Below the pieces are notes generated by a model, which worked only from the letters and a program-made list of their open reading frames with translations, was not told where the DNA came from and searched no databases. Shown piece after piece: positions 1-7,849 of a stretch of DNA of 25,682 bases (positions are counted from its first letter, which is position 1; every line of letters starts with the position of its first letter). A program made the translations under genes and the position numbers. The stretch comes from a virus, in IMG/VR virus record IMGVR_UViG_3300030380_000833, positions 1-25,682 of that record; one strand, 5' to 3'.

Positions 1-1410
1 CCCTGCCGCTGCAAGATAGGGAAAGATACCTGACTGTACAATGTTTGCTGCTGCGTAACCTGTGGCTACTTGGCTGGCAGGGTTCTTTGGTAAGTTTACA
101 CCTGCACGACTAAGATTCTGTCCTGCTCTGGAGATGACCGTATCAAACTCTAATCTACGCTTTTCGTCAACAACGTCCAATGCTCTGTAGGACAGTGCTT
201 GCTTGCGTAGTAAATCTTTTACAGCTACATCAGGCACGTTGTTTGCTATGGCCTCATGTACTGCCTCTGAGATAGCCCTGCGACCTGCCTTAGACGGTGT
301 AGCAATAACATCCTGCTCTGATCTCTGGTCTTTCTTTAGCGCCCTGTCAAGAGCCTGACGAGCCTCTAAGACCTCTATTGCTGTACCTTTGCCTGCTTTT
401 TCCACAAACAAACGTAGCTGTTCCTCTATCTTACGAGCCTTGCCTTTTCTATTGTACACTTCATCTTCAAGACCTGCCATTGCTCTTGTTCTTATGTCCT
501 CCACAAGCGCATCTAGGTCTATCTGAGGATTACCTGCTTTAGATATGCCAGTTTTTAGCTGGTTAGCTTGTCTGCCAATATAGTCCTCAATGACATTGAA
601 GTTGTCAATAAACGTAGCTTTAGGGTCAAACTCAGGTATGCTTGAGACAACATCAATCATCTCAATTTCATCTGCACTAGGATCGTAAGATTTCTTACTT
701 AGCCAGCCTTTTGTGTACGTCGTGCCTTGACCAAACCCGTCCAACGGTTTTAGTGCCTCAGTGACAAGCTCTTTTCTTTTGCCTATCTGCTGCCTGCGGC
801 CACCTCTGACTAGACCCATTCCTGTATTGGCTAGTCCTGAAGATTCTGGCAAGACAGGCTTTATTTTTGTAGGTGGTGCTACAACCGCTGCTACGTCTAC
901 TAAACCTTCTATTTCTCTAGCAAAATAAGCATAATCAGGATCTTCTTCTTTACGTGCTAGATGCGTTGACCAGCTTTTCTGCATTGTGTTGAGGATGTCT
1001 TGAGCTATTTCAGTCTCTCCCACTATTGTAGCTAGTTTAGTCACTGGCTCAGCTACTTTCTTAGCTGCGGGTGTAAGGCCTTCTACTCCACTTCTCACGG
1101 CATCTTTTAGCACATCAGGCGTAAGGTCTTGGAATGCACTAACTAAAATATCACCAGTGCCTCTTATGCCCTCAGACAGCAGCCTAGTTGGTGATACGCT
1201 ATAGTCAGCTTCCGCTATATCTTCAATACGCTGTCCTGTGCGCTCTAATGCGCCTGTAATGTTGGGCAGCATAGGGCCATCAGGCTCTTGCACAGGTGCC
1301 TCTGCCATAGAATCGAGCATCCCGGCTAGCTCATCAGCAGCCTCAAAGTCTTGTGCGGCTATGGCTCTGTTGTGTGCGTCGAGTAGCTGTTGTCTAGTAT
1401 ATTGAGCCAT
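1..1410 (-). CDS. Putative internal virion/ejection protein, 3' end outside the window
   Basis: An open frame of 470 codons starts at the ATG complementary to 1408-1410 and runs without a stop to base 1, so only the N-terminal part is present. The protein begins MAQYTRQQLLDAHN and is alanine-, glutamate- and lysine-rich. It has long predicted helical stretches, for example around residues 310-400 (EEQLRLFVEKAGKG, EARQALDRALKKDQ). I see no catalytic motif or signal peptide. It lies 6 bases downstream of the preceding structural gene, at the end of the tail/internal-protein cluster. In podoviruses the large internal or ejection proteins that travel into the host with the DNA sit there, so that role is inferred from position and composition only. 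A fused lytic domain could lie in the unseen C-terminus. I do not recognise the family. Confidence 0.6.
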   Translation of the reverse strand, partial: MAQYTRQQLLDAHNRAIAAQDFEAADELAGMLDSMAEAPVQEPDGPMLPNITGALERTGQRIEDIAEADYSVSPTRLLSEGIRGTGDILVSAFQDLTPDVLKDAVRSGVEGLTPAAKKVAEPVTKLATIVGETEIAQDILNTMQKSWSTHLARKEEDPDYAYFAREIEGLVDVAAVVAPPTKIKPVLPESSGLANTGMGLVRGGRRQQIGKRKELVTEALKPLDGFGQGTTYTKGWLSKKSYDPSADEIEMIDVVSSIPEFDPKATFIDNFNVIEDYIGRQANQLKTGISKAGNPQIDLDALVEDIRTRAMAGLEDEVYNRKGKARKIEEQLRLFVEKAGKGTAIEVLEARQALDRALKKDQRSEQDVIATPSKAGRRAISEAVHEAIANNVPDVAVKDLLRKQALSYRALDVVDEKRRLEFDTVISRAGQNLSRAGVNLPKNPASQVATGYAAANIVQSGIFPYLAAAG

Positions 1411-1416
1411 GTTAAC

Positions 1417-2745
1417 CTACTGGATATATTGTAAAGATCGTTGACTTGGGCCTGTTCTTTGAGGCATAGGTACAGAGCCTCTGCCTATATCAAGAAGACG
1501 TACTGCCTCTGGAGTCAACAGTCCTGCTTTGACAGCCTCATCAGTCATTCTGCTTGCCTGTCTAAGCTGAAACTCTGCAACTTGCTTTTCTATACGTAAC
1601 ATTCTTTGCAGTGTTTCTACTTCCAACGTAGGCGTACCTGCCTGCGCCAATGCAAACTCACGGTCAGCGTCTGATAGACCAGTACCTGCACCATATGCTT
1701 GTATGATGTCAGCAACTTTTGCTGCTCTTTCTAGTGCAAACGCCTGTGTGTTCTCTAAGGTAGGCGTGTCAATACCGAAGAAAGATCCTAACCTAGCTAT
1801 CTCTACTTTTGCATTAGCTCCCAGCCCACTAAATATACCATCATCAATTAGCTGTTGCGCTCTAGCGTTTTCTGCTAAAGTATCTGATGCTTCGCCTCCA
1901 GCTTTAATTGTGTTAGATACTGTTTCGTTTACAAGCTCTTTCATGTCATCAGGCATCTTACCAAAGATACCGTCTAGTTCTTGTGTCTGCACCTGTTGTG
2001 GAGCAGGAGCTAACCCTGCATCGCTTGCTCTAACCCATTTACCATCAATTAGAACTTTGTTACCCAGTACAGAGTACATCTTAGCACCACCACCAGCTAC
2101 AGGTACATAGGCTTTTATAGCTCCTTTGTCCCCACGCTCTACTACAGTCTTCATTTCCTCAAATGATGGAGGATTGTCACCGTACTGTGCTTTTAAGTCT
2201 GTAGATGTAATACCTGCTGTTGCAGCCAAAGCCTCTACAGCTTTATCATCGTCACCTCTGGTGGCTAGTTCAATCTGCCTGTTTCTAAGTTCTTTAGCAA
2301 TCTCTACAAGTTCTTCAGGAGCAGCGTTTTGTATCTCTGGCCCCATTTCTAAGCCTAAGTTAGCCGACAGTTCAAACAAAGCTAGTCTTTGATTTTCTAC
2401 TCTTTGAGCCTCTTGTCTTCCTGCTTGTATAGTTTGTATCTTACCAAGAGCATCAGCTATTTGTGAAGGTGTGCCATACTTTGCTACAACTTCTAAACTT
2501 TTAATCTGTGCGTTAGGATCTTTAGGGTCAATACCTTGTAACTCTGCCTGTGCTTTCTCCTGTGGAGTCCTCATGTCCCTACCCATCAGGTTGCCAACAT
2601 TACGTGCCAGCATACCACCAAGGCTTGCAGGTTGTACTCCAGCGCCTGTAAGTGTGCTAGTTTGACTAGCGGGGGCTTGTGTCAGGGAAGAACCAAAGTC
2701 TCTTATGGAACTTAAAAGTCCCGGACTAAATCTTAAATTTGCCAT
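1417..2745 (-). CDS. Putative internal virion/structural protein (442 aa)
   Basis: The 442-residue protein begins MANLRFSPGLLSSIRDFGSS. Residues 60-150 are a charged helical region (PQEKAQAELQGI, AQRVENQRLALFEL). Residues about 285-390 contain DDGIFSGLGANAKVEIARLG and then ALERAAKVADIIQAYGAGTG, again strongly helical. The C-terminal 30 residues are basic and Gln/Ser-rich. No transmembrane segment, signal peptide or enzyme motif is visible. It starts 6 bases after the stop of the 347-residue gene and stops 6 bases before the next gene. Together these three form the last visible part of the structural operon, where podoviruses keep the head-internal, ejected proteins. The role is inferred from gene order; it could instead be a tail-associated accessory protein. 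Confidence 0.6.
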   Translation of the reverse strand: MANLRFSPGLLSSIRDFGSSLTQAPASQTSTLTGAGVQPASLGGMLARNVGNLMGRDMRTPQEKAQAELQGIDPKDPNAQIKSLEVVAKYGTPSQIADALGKIQTIQAGRQEAQRVENQRLALFELSANLGLEMGPEIQNAAPEELVEIAKELRNRQIELATRGDDDKAVEALAATAGITSTDLKAQYGDNPPSFEEMKTVVERGDKGAIKAYVPVAGGGAKMYSVLGNKVLIDGKWVRASDAGLAPAPQQVQTQELDGIFGKMPDDMKELVNETVSNTIKAGGEASDTLAENARAQQLIDDGIFSGLGANAKVEIARLGSFFGIDTPTLENTQAFALERAAKVADIIQAYGAGTGLSDADREFALAQAGTPTLEVETLQRMLRIEKQVAEFQLRQASRMTDEAVKAGLLTPEAVRLLDIGRGSVPMPQRTGPSQRSLQYIQ

Positions 2746-2751
2746 TATATG

Positions 2752-3795
2752 TTACCCTAAAAACCCAAAAAGATCTTTTAATGTTTTGTTTTGTAAAAGT
2801 TTTTCAAACAAACCTTCTTCACCGCCACTAGAACCAGCACCTAATAAACCACCATACAAGTCTCTAAGCGCACTGGCTCTGCCTAGCTCAGTTTGTGCTA
2901 ATGCTTCTAAGCCAGATATACCTGCTTCAGCCTGTAATCCTGCACCACTACGTCTGCCCATGTCAGCCAAAGACGCTATGTTAATTGCTGGTGACAAGGT
3001 TGACAATAGCAACTGTTCAGGTGTTGCTTCTAGTCCAAGACCAGCACCAATGTTCTGTAGCTGTGCAGCTTCCAGTAAGGAAGGTAAACCAGCGGCTTGT
3101 CCTGTCAAACCAAAGAGTCCCTGTGCTGCTCCTAAGTTCTGTTGTCTTTCTGCACCTGCTTGCTGTAGTGCTGCTAAGGCTGCTGTGTTCTGTGCTTCTG
3201 CTCTAGCTTTCTCTAGTGCAAACTGCTCTGGAGATCCACCAAACATGGCTGTACGTAATCCCGTACGCCCTTGAGACTGTAACTGCTCTTGTAATGCTAA
3301 GCGTTGTCTTTCTTCTTCAGGTCGCTGTGCTGCACGTATACGCTCGTACACATCAGCTTCTCTAGTAGCTTGGTCACCAGTAGCTGCTGTTAAAGCTGAC
3401 TCAGCACCTGATAAAGCCCCTGACTGAAAAGTGGACACATCTGGAGCTAACCCTGTAAAGTCTGTTAAAAGACCACCAGTAATTCCTGATAAAGCTGTTT
3501 GTCTAGCTGTTTGCTCTGGAGTTAGGGTAGTAGTGTAGCCGCCTTCATCAGTAGCTGTTGTAGTACCAAAACCCGTAGTTACAGTAAAGGGTTCAAACTT
3601 AGTTGCTTTTGCTGCTTCAGTACCTATTGTACTAGCGCCTGAAGCTAAGCCAGAGCCTACGTCGCCTAATCGCGTTAGTAGGTCGTTGTAAGCAGTTAAG
3701 TTTACCCCTGTAGACGCAAGGTCACTTAACGATAGGTTTCCTAAAAAGTCAAGAAGACCGCCTGATTCTTCTGTATGTCCTGCTTCATGTGGCAT
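2752..3795 (-). CDS. Putative internal virion/structural protein (347 aa)
   Basis: The 347-residue protein is rich in Ala, Gly, Leu and Gln. After an N-terminal segment (GGLLDFLGNLSLSDLAS) comes a Thr/Gly-rich stretch at about residues 70-95. A long helical part at about 140-235 follows, with RPEEERQRLALQEQLQSQG, then FGGSPEQFALEKARAEAQ. A Gly/Leu-rich part at 235-330 holds AAGLPSLLEAAQLQNIGAGL and GRRSGAGLQAEAGISGLEAL. I believe similar proteins occur in marine podovirus structural clusters as unnamed virion proteins, but could not check. No catalytic residues are visible. The alternating small-residue and amphipathic helices would suit a protein that unfolds and refolds during DNA ejection; that is inference. 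The start is the ATG at 3795, preceded by the purine-rich GAGAGAAAAAA. Confidence 0.6.
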   Translation of the reverse strand: MPHEAGHTEESGGLLDFLGNLSLSDLASTGVNLTAYNDLLTRLGDVGSGLASGASTIGTEAAKATKFEPFTVTTGFGTTTATDEGGYTTTLTPEQTARQTALSGITGGLLTDFTGLAPDVSTFQSGALSGAESALTAATGDQATREADVYERIRAAQRPEEERQRLALQEQLQSQGRTGLRTAMFGGSPEQFALEKARAEAQNTAALAALQQAGAERQQNLGAAQGLFGLTGQAAGLPSLLEAAQLQNIGAGLGLEATPEQLLLSTLSPAINIASLADMGRRSGAGLQAEAGISGLEALAQTELGRASALRDLYGGLLGAGSSGGEEGLFEKLLQNKTLKDLFGFLG

Positions 3796-3807
3796 TATTT
3801 TTTCTCT

Positions 3808-4029
3808 CTATATCACTATACTTGTTATTACGGTGGCCCCTGTTGTAATCACTACAGTAACAACAAGCCACGCTAAGCGTTCCCACCTAGCGGCATGACT
3901 GTCAGCAACAGCACGTAACTGTTTTAACTCTACAGTACATTCAGCCCATCTCTCACCACATTCCTTCTCATGGTGAGCTATACGTTCCAAAGCCTCTAAA
4001 GCTACTTCCATCTCTGTTTTAACAGTCAT
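3808..4029 (-). CDS. Small coiled-coil protein with C-terminal membrane anchor (73 aa)
   Basis: The ATG at 4029 (MTVKTEMEVALEAL) is preferred over upstream TTG/GTG codons because GGTGAG lies seven bases before it. The first ~50 residues are an amphipathic, charged helix with heptad-like Leu/Ala spacing and two cysteines (HHEKECGERWAECT). The last ~20 residues (WLVVTVVITTGATVITSIVI) form one hydrophobic segment ending at the C-terminus. This is a tail-anchored topology with the helix probably in the cytoplasm. Size and layout fit a holin, antiholin or spanin-like lysis accessory protein, or a small virion membrane protein. The neighbouring 53-residue hydrophobic protein supports a membrane cassette. 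I do not recognise the family; the lysis role is inference. Confidence 0.6.
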   Translation of the reverse strand: MTVKTEMEVALEALERIAHHEKECGERWAECTVELKQLRAVADSHAARWERLAWLVVTVVITTGATVITSIVI

Positions 4030-4044
4030 AAGTGTTCTCACCAA

Positions 4045-4206
4045 CTACTGCTTAGCTTTGCCAATGTTTAATGCAATTACGTCTAGTAGCTTGTATGCCT
4101 TTGCAACCCACAAGTCATCCGTAGGTGTTGGTGTCATAGCAGCTACTGCTGATGCTAAAGCTACAGCAGCGGTGAGTACGTTGAATACGTCAAATAGATA
4201 TTCCAT
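4045..4206 (-). CDS. Small hydrophobic phage protein (53 aa), holin-like candidate
   Basis: A 53-codon frame from the ATG at 4206 to the TAG at 4045. The protein starts MEYLFDVFNVLTAAVALASA, a hydrophobic segment over about residues 4-24. A short TPTPTDD linker follows, then an amphipathic helix (LWVAKAYKLLDVIALNIGKA) with a basic end. It starts 2 bases after the upstream stop and ends 15 bases before the start of the membrane-anchored 73-residue protein. I believe short phage proteins with a hydrophobic start followed by TPTPxDD are common in podoviruses, but cannot verify that. One membrane span plus an amphipathic helix could make a small holin or pinholin, or a membrane-bound virion accessory; neither is shown. 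Confidence 0.65.
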   Translation of the reverse strand: MEYLFDVFNVLTAAVALASAVAAMTPTPTDDLWVAKAYKLLDVIALNIGKAKQ

Positions 4207-4208
4207 AC

Positions 4209-4472
4209 TTACGCCTTTGGATCGTAGTCTGTAGCAGATTTAATTGCTGCGGTGATTGTTGACATATCTTCGCTGCCCCAATCGTCTAAGTCTTTCATAA
4301 ACGACAGATAGCCAGAGCTACGCATAACGCGCTCTTTCTTTTCGGCACTGGTCATGTCGTTACAGAACTCGTCGTCATCGTCAAGACAGTTTGTGATTAC
4401 GCTTACGCTACCTAGCATTGCTGAGTAGTCTTGTGCTTTTTGCTCGTCAGAGCGTGCTTCTGATTCAGCCAT
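4209..4472 (-). CDS. Small acidic protein of unknown function (87 aa)
   Basis: An acidic, soluble 87-residue protein with a DDDDEF cluster near residue 32 and two cysteines (C29, C37). The ATG at 4472 has a perfect AGGAGG ribosome binding site six bases upstream, lying inside the last codons of the tail fibre gene. It is the best ribosome binding site in this cluster and implies high translation. It follows the fibre by two bases and precedes two small membrane proteins. It might be a tail-fibre assembly helper or the start of a lysis cassette; nothing in the sequence decides. I do not recognise the family. Confidence 0.6.
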   Translation of the reverse strand: MAESEARSDEQKAQDYSAMLGSVSVITNCLDDDDEFCNDMTSAEKKERVMRSSGYLSFMKDLDDWGSEDMSTITAAIKSATDYDPKA

Positions 4473-4474
4473 TT

Positions 4475-7400
4475 TTAGCCTCCTGATTTAAGGGTTTCTA
4501 TTTCTGCGGAAAGTTCTTGGATTGCTTTTACAAGCATTGGGATAAGTGCTGCTGGTGCTAACGCTTGAACAGTAGTTTCGTCTGTCTTCCAAACAGCTTG
4601 ACCGTCTTTAACTTCTGCGTGGTTATCAATAACTGTTTTTACTTCTTGAGCAATAAAGCCATGAAGCTCAGTTCCATATTCATGGCCCAAGCACGGATCG
4701 TCTGACCCTTCAACATATTGAGGCAAGTCGCTAGGAACGTCCTTTGCCTTTTTCCAATTATATGTTACTGGGCGAAGGTCGTTTATGAACGAAAGTCCTG
4801 CTGTGCTTTCTACGATATTTTCTTTGAGCCTCTCGTCAGAACTAGCTGCCCAAGAAGTATCAGAGCCATCCAGCGTAAGGGATGCTTTATTAGTACCCGC
4901 GCCTACTGATATTGTGTCATTAGCGGTGGTATTAACATTTATGCCGATGGCAATTCTTCCACTAGCAGCGCCAGTGCCTACATCAGCACCTTTTCCGAGC
5001 GCAGTGTTAAATGAACCAGTGGTACATGAATCCCCAGCATTTTTACCCACAAAGGCATTGTCCTCGCCTGATGAAATAGCAATTCCAGCTTGATGCCCTA
5101 TCGCTGTATTGGAGCCTCCTGTAGCAACATTAAGAGCAAAGCGTCCCATTGCAGTGTTGCTGTTTCCACAGTTTGCAGACAGCGCGTGTGATCCAACTGC
5201 GGTATTTTCTCTACCATCATCAGTACCGTCGCCACAGTTAGAACCCACAAAAGTGTTCTCCGTTCCCGTGGTGACTAACAGACCTGCTTCAAAACCCACA
5301 GCGGTATTAAAAACATCTGTAGCTGTCGTGAAGTTTTGAGTAAATAAAGCGCCTGATCCAACAGCGGTGCTTTTACTTCCAAGAGTGTCGGTACTCAAAG
5401 CAGCAAAACCTATGGCTGTATTACGGTCTGCATCTGTAAAGGCGTCACCAGCCAAGCTGCCTATAAGAGTGTTGCGAACTCCCGTGCTGACTGCCGCTCC
5501 TGCGTCATATCCAACGGCTACGTTGTAAGCTTCTGTGGCCGTAGTGAAGTTTTGTGCTGATAAGGCGGTGCGCCCTACAGCAACCGACTTGCTGCCTAAC
5601 GTATCTGAAGTAAGCGCTGCATAACCGATAGCGACATTAAAATCCGCATCAGTTAAAGCATCACCAGCAAGACCGCCGAGGATGGTGTTCTTTACACCCG
5701 TGGTGATATCACGACCAGCGTGATAGCCCATCGCTACATTGTAAGAATCAGTATTTGTGGTGAAGTTTTGAGTTTTTAACGCATCAACACCCACAGCTAC
5801 AGTTTTTGTGCCAAGCGTATCTGTTGTAAGTGCTTGATAGCCTATTGCTACATTGTTGTTTGACGTAGTAAGTGCATCACCTGCCAGACCACCAAGGAGG
5901 GTGTTGTATTGTCCCGTGGTGACTGCCGTACCTGCTTCGTGTCCAACTGCCGTATTGTAAGCATTTGCTCCTGCATTCAAGTTCCTTAGAGCAGAATCCC
6001 CGATAGCTACGTTGGCTCCATGAGCATCTTCTGTGAATAAAGCCTTGAATCCGATAGCAACATTACTATCGCCTGTAGTCAAAGCCGTACCTGCTTCATC
6101 GCCCACGACCACGTTGTAGTTGCCGCCAGAGGCTATGCTGTTACCTGCGTTGACACCTGCGCGGAAGTTGGAGGTGCCAGCGGTTGATGAAATTAAATCG
6201 CCTGAGTAAGTCACGCTGCCAGTTACGTCGATGCCTGTGGAAGTTGTGGCTAGTTTTTCTGCTCCGTTAAAGTAAAGCTCAACGTCACCATTTTCATTTC
6301 CCTTAATCATGGCCTCGCCATCATCAGAGGTATTAACTCTAAATTCCCCAGCTTGAATAATAAAATTTCCAGTACCGCTATCAACAAGTCTGCTATGGCT
6401 ACCATCGTGATAAATCTGTAGGTCAGAGTCAGCGCCAAAGATGGCCTTAGCGTTGTCTGCAAACGTAGCGTTACCAGCATGTGCAGTTGTAGAAGCAAAA
6501 TCTACAGCACCGTCAATGTCCACAACATCTAGGTTAGTGGTGCCATCAACGTCTATGTCGCCTGAGATGTCCAGAGAAGCCACTACAGCCGTACCTGTGA
6601 GCGTAGGTGCAGTTAGTGATTTATTCGTAAGAGTTTGTGAGCCAGTAAGCGTTGCTACTGTACTGTCAATAGCAAAGGTCACAGCGTTACCAGAGCCACT
6701 GGTGTCAATACCAGTACCACCAGTAAATGTAAGAGTCTCTGAGTCTAGGTCTATGCTCAGTGCGCCACCAGAATCTGCTTGGAAGTCTAAGTCTTCAGCA
6801 GTAATCTGTGCATCTACATACGCCTTAATAGACTGTTGAGAAGCAATACCTGTAGCACTGTTGGAAGACATATCATCTTCATCAAGGAATGCTTTACCGT
6901 CTAAGATGTTTAGTTCTGCCGCTGTGGACGTTACGCCATCCAGTATGTTAAGTTCAGCAGTAGTAGATGTTACACCATCAAGTATATTTAGTTCAGCAGC
7001 CGTGCTTGTGACACCATCTAGGATGTTGAGTTCCGCTGCCGTAGCCGTAACCGCTGTGCCATTAATAGAAAGTGCGTCAGTTTCCAACGTACCGTCAATG
7101 TCAGCGTCACCTGAAATGTCAAGAGATCCCGCATCCAGTTCTCCTGTAAGTGTAATGTTACGGAAGCTGGCTACATCTTTGTTTGCATCTACTGTTACAA
7201 CTTTACTAGCTACTACTGTTCCTACGGCAGATCCAGTGTCGCTGTAGTTCAATTCAGCAGTAGTAGCTGTTACACCGTCTAGTATGTTTAACTCTGCGGC
7301 AGTGCTAGTCACACCGTCTAAAATATTGAGTTCTGCTGCGGTTGACGTTACGCCATCTAGGATATTTAACTCAGCAGCAGTAGCGGTCACTCCGTCCAAA

Positions 7401-7849
7401 ATGTTAATTTCTGCGGCTGTAGAGGTTATAGCTGTACCGTCTAAGTTAATAGCGTCAGTGTATAGTGTACCGTCAAAGTAACCGTCCTTAAACTCTAAGG
7501 AGCTAGTACCAAGGTCTACGTCATTGTCCGTTACAGGCGCAATAGCTCCATCAGCCATTGTAAACTGTGCAGTACCTGCGGAACTAAATGCTAAAGTGTC
7601 CGCTGCGCTAAAGAAAAGACCAGTGTTAGTGTCACCTGTGTTTGTTATGGAAGGATCACCAGCAGTGCCATCAGGAAAAGAGACTACGCCTGTAAAAGTA
7701 GGGCTAGCTGTGTTTGCCTTAGTTGCGGACGCAGTTGCAATATTGTCAAACTCTGCATCAATCTCAGAGCCTTTGACAATCTTATTAGCATCACCAGATA
7801 CTAAAGAGTCTTTAGCTGTAAAGTTGGTTGTCTTTGAGTAATTTGTCAT
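4475..7849 (-). CDS. Tail fibre/tailspike with C-terminal intramolecular chaperone (Peptidase S74)
   Basis: The 1124-residue fibre has an N-terminal, probably tail-attached part (residues 1-140). Two blocks of 13-residue AAELNILDGVTST-type repeats follow (about 144-203 and 269-319), then a beta-rich shaft with an LQIYHDG motif near 478. A left-handed, YadA-head-like region at about 575-990 is built from NxAxG repeats, including three tandem 72-residue units (631-846). The C-terminus from residue 1004 is an endosialidase-type S74 chaperone: SDERLKENI, then LRPVTYNW, HGFIAQEV, and a final coiled coil ending KSGG. In this family the chaperone trimerises the fibre and cuts itself off at the Ser of the SDER motif, here S1004. 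This is the likely receptor-binding protein. Its ATG overlaps the stop of the upstream tail gene by 4 bases. Confidence 0.93.
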   Translation of the reverse strand: MTNYSKTTNFTAKDSLVSGDANKIVKGSEIDAEFDNIATASATKANTASPTFTGVVSFPDGTAGDPSITNTGDTNTGLFFSAADTLAFSSAGTAQFTMADGAIAPVTDNDVDLGTSSLEFKDGYFDGTLYTDAINLDGTAITSTAAEINILDGVTATAAELNILDGVTSTAAELNILDGVTSTAAELNILDGVTATTAELNYSDTGSAVGTVVASKVVTVDANKDVASFRNITLTGELDAGSLDISGDADIDGTLETDALSINGTAVTATAAELNILDGVTSTAAELNILDGVTSTTAELNILDGVTSTAAELNILDGKAFLDEDDMSSNSATGIASQQSIKAYVDAQITAEDLDFQADSGGALSIDLDSETLTFTGGTGIDTSGSGNAVTFAIDSTVATLTGSQTLTNKSLTAPTLTGTAVVASLDISGDIDVDGTTNLDVVDIDGAVDFASTTAHAGNATFADNAKAIFGADSDLQIYHDGSHSRLVDSGTGNFIIQAGEFRVNTSDDGEAMIKGNENGDVELYFNGAEKLATTSTGIDVTGSVTYSGDLISSTAGTSNFRAGVNAGNSIASGGNYNVVVGDEAGTALTTGDSNVAIGFKALFTEDAHGANVAIGDSALRNLNAGANAYNTAVGHEAGTAVTTGQYNTLLGGLAGDALTTSNNNVAIGYQALTTDTLGTKTVAVGVDALKTQNFTTNTDSYNVAMGYHAGRDITTGVKNTILGGLAGDALTDADFNVAIGYAALTSDTLGSKSVAVGRTALSAQNFTTATEAYNVAVGYDAGAAVSTGVRNTLIGSLAGDAFTDADRNTAIGFAALSTDTLGSKSTAVGSGALFTQNFTTATDVFNTAVGFEAGLLVTTGTENTFVGSNCGDGTDDGRENTAVGSHALSANCGNSNTAMGRFALNVATGGSNTAIGHQAGIAISSGEDNAFVGKNAGDSCTTGSFNTALGKGADVGTGAASGRIAIGINVNTTANDTISVGAGTNKASLTLDGSDTSWAASSDERLKENIVESTAGLSFINDLRPVTYNWKKAKDVPSDLPQYVEGSDDPCLGHEYGTELHGFIAQEVKTVIDNHAEVKDGQAVWKTDETTVQALAPAALIPMLVKAIQELSAEIETLKSGG
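4479..4484 (-). promoter_or_regulatory. Perfect AGGAGG ribosome binding site
   Basis: AGGAGG on the minus strand (CCTCCT on plus) lies six bases before the ATG at 4472. It overlaps the last codons of the tail fibre gene (Ser-Gly-Gly), so the fibre C-terminus encodes the site. This fixes the start of the 87-residue protein. Confidence 0.8.
5312..5959 (-). repeat. Three tandem 216-base repeats inside the tail fibre gene
   Basis: Three consecutive coding units of exactly 72 codons (residues 631-702, 703-774, 775-846). Each begins YN(T/V)A(V/M)G and ends QNFTT plus four variable residues; the next unit begins FNTAVGFEAG. Shared landmarks are LAGDA, AIG-ALxxDTLG and AVG. Protein identity between units is high while the DNA has diverged at third positions, so they are old duplications under selection rather than a recent expansion. 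Confidence 0.85.
6893..7045 (-). repeat. 13-residue ILDGVT repeats, block 2
   Basis: Four copies of the AAELNILDGVTST-type unit (39 bases each) at residues 269-319 of the tail fibre. The last copy ends in ILDGKAF. It is the downstream partner of a similar block at 7241-7420. Confidence 0.8.
7241..7420 (-). repeat. 13-residue ILDGVT repeats, block 1
   Basis: Tandem 39-base coding repeats of the AAELNILDGVTST type, residues 144-203 of the fibre. There are four full ILDGV copies and a degenerate last one (AELNYSDTG). The spacing suggests a regular coiled or beta shaft. The DNA copies differ at synonymous sites. Confidence 0.8.

Noticed and set aside
6893-7420. Regular 39-base repeats that look at first like a CRISPR array
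   Set aside because: The units are tandem without unique spacers, are in frame and encode the 13-residue ILDGVT repeat of the tail fibre.
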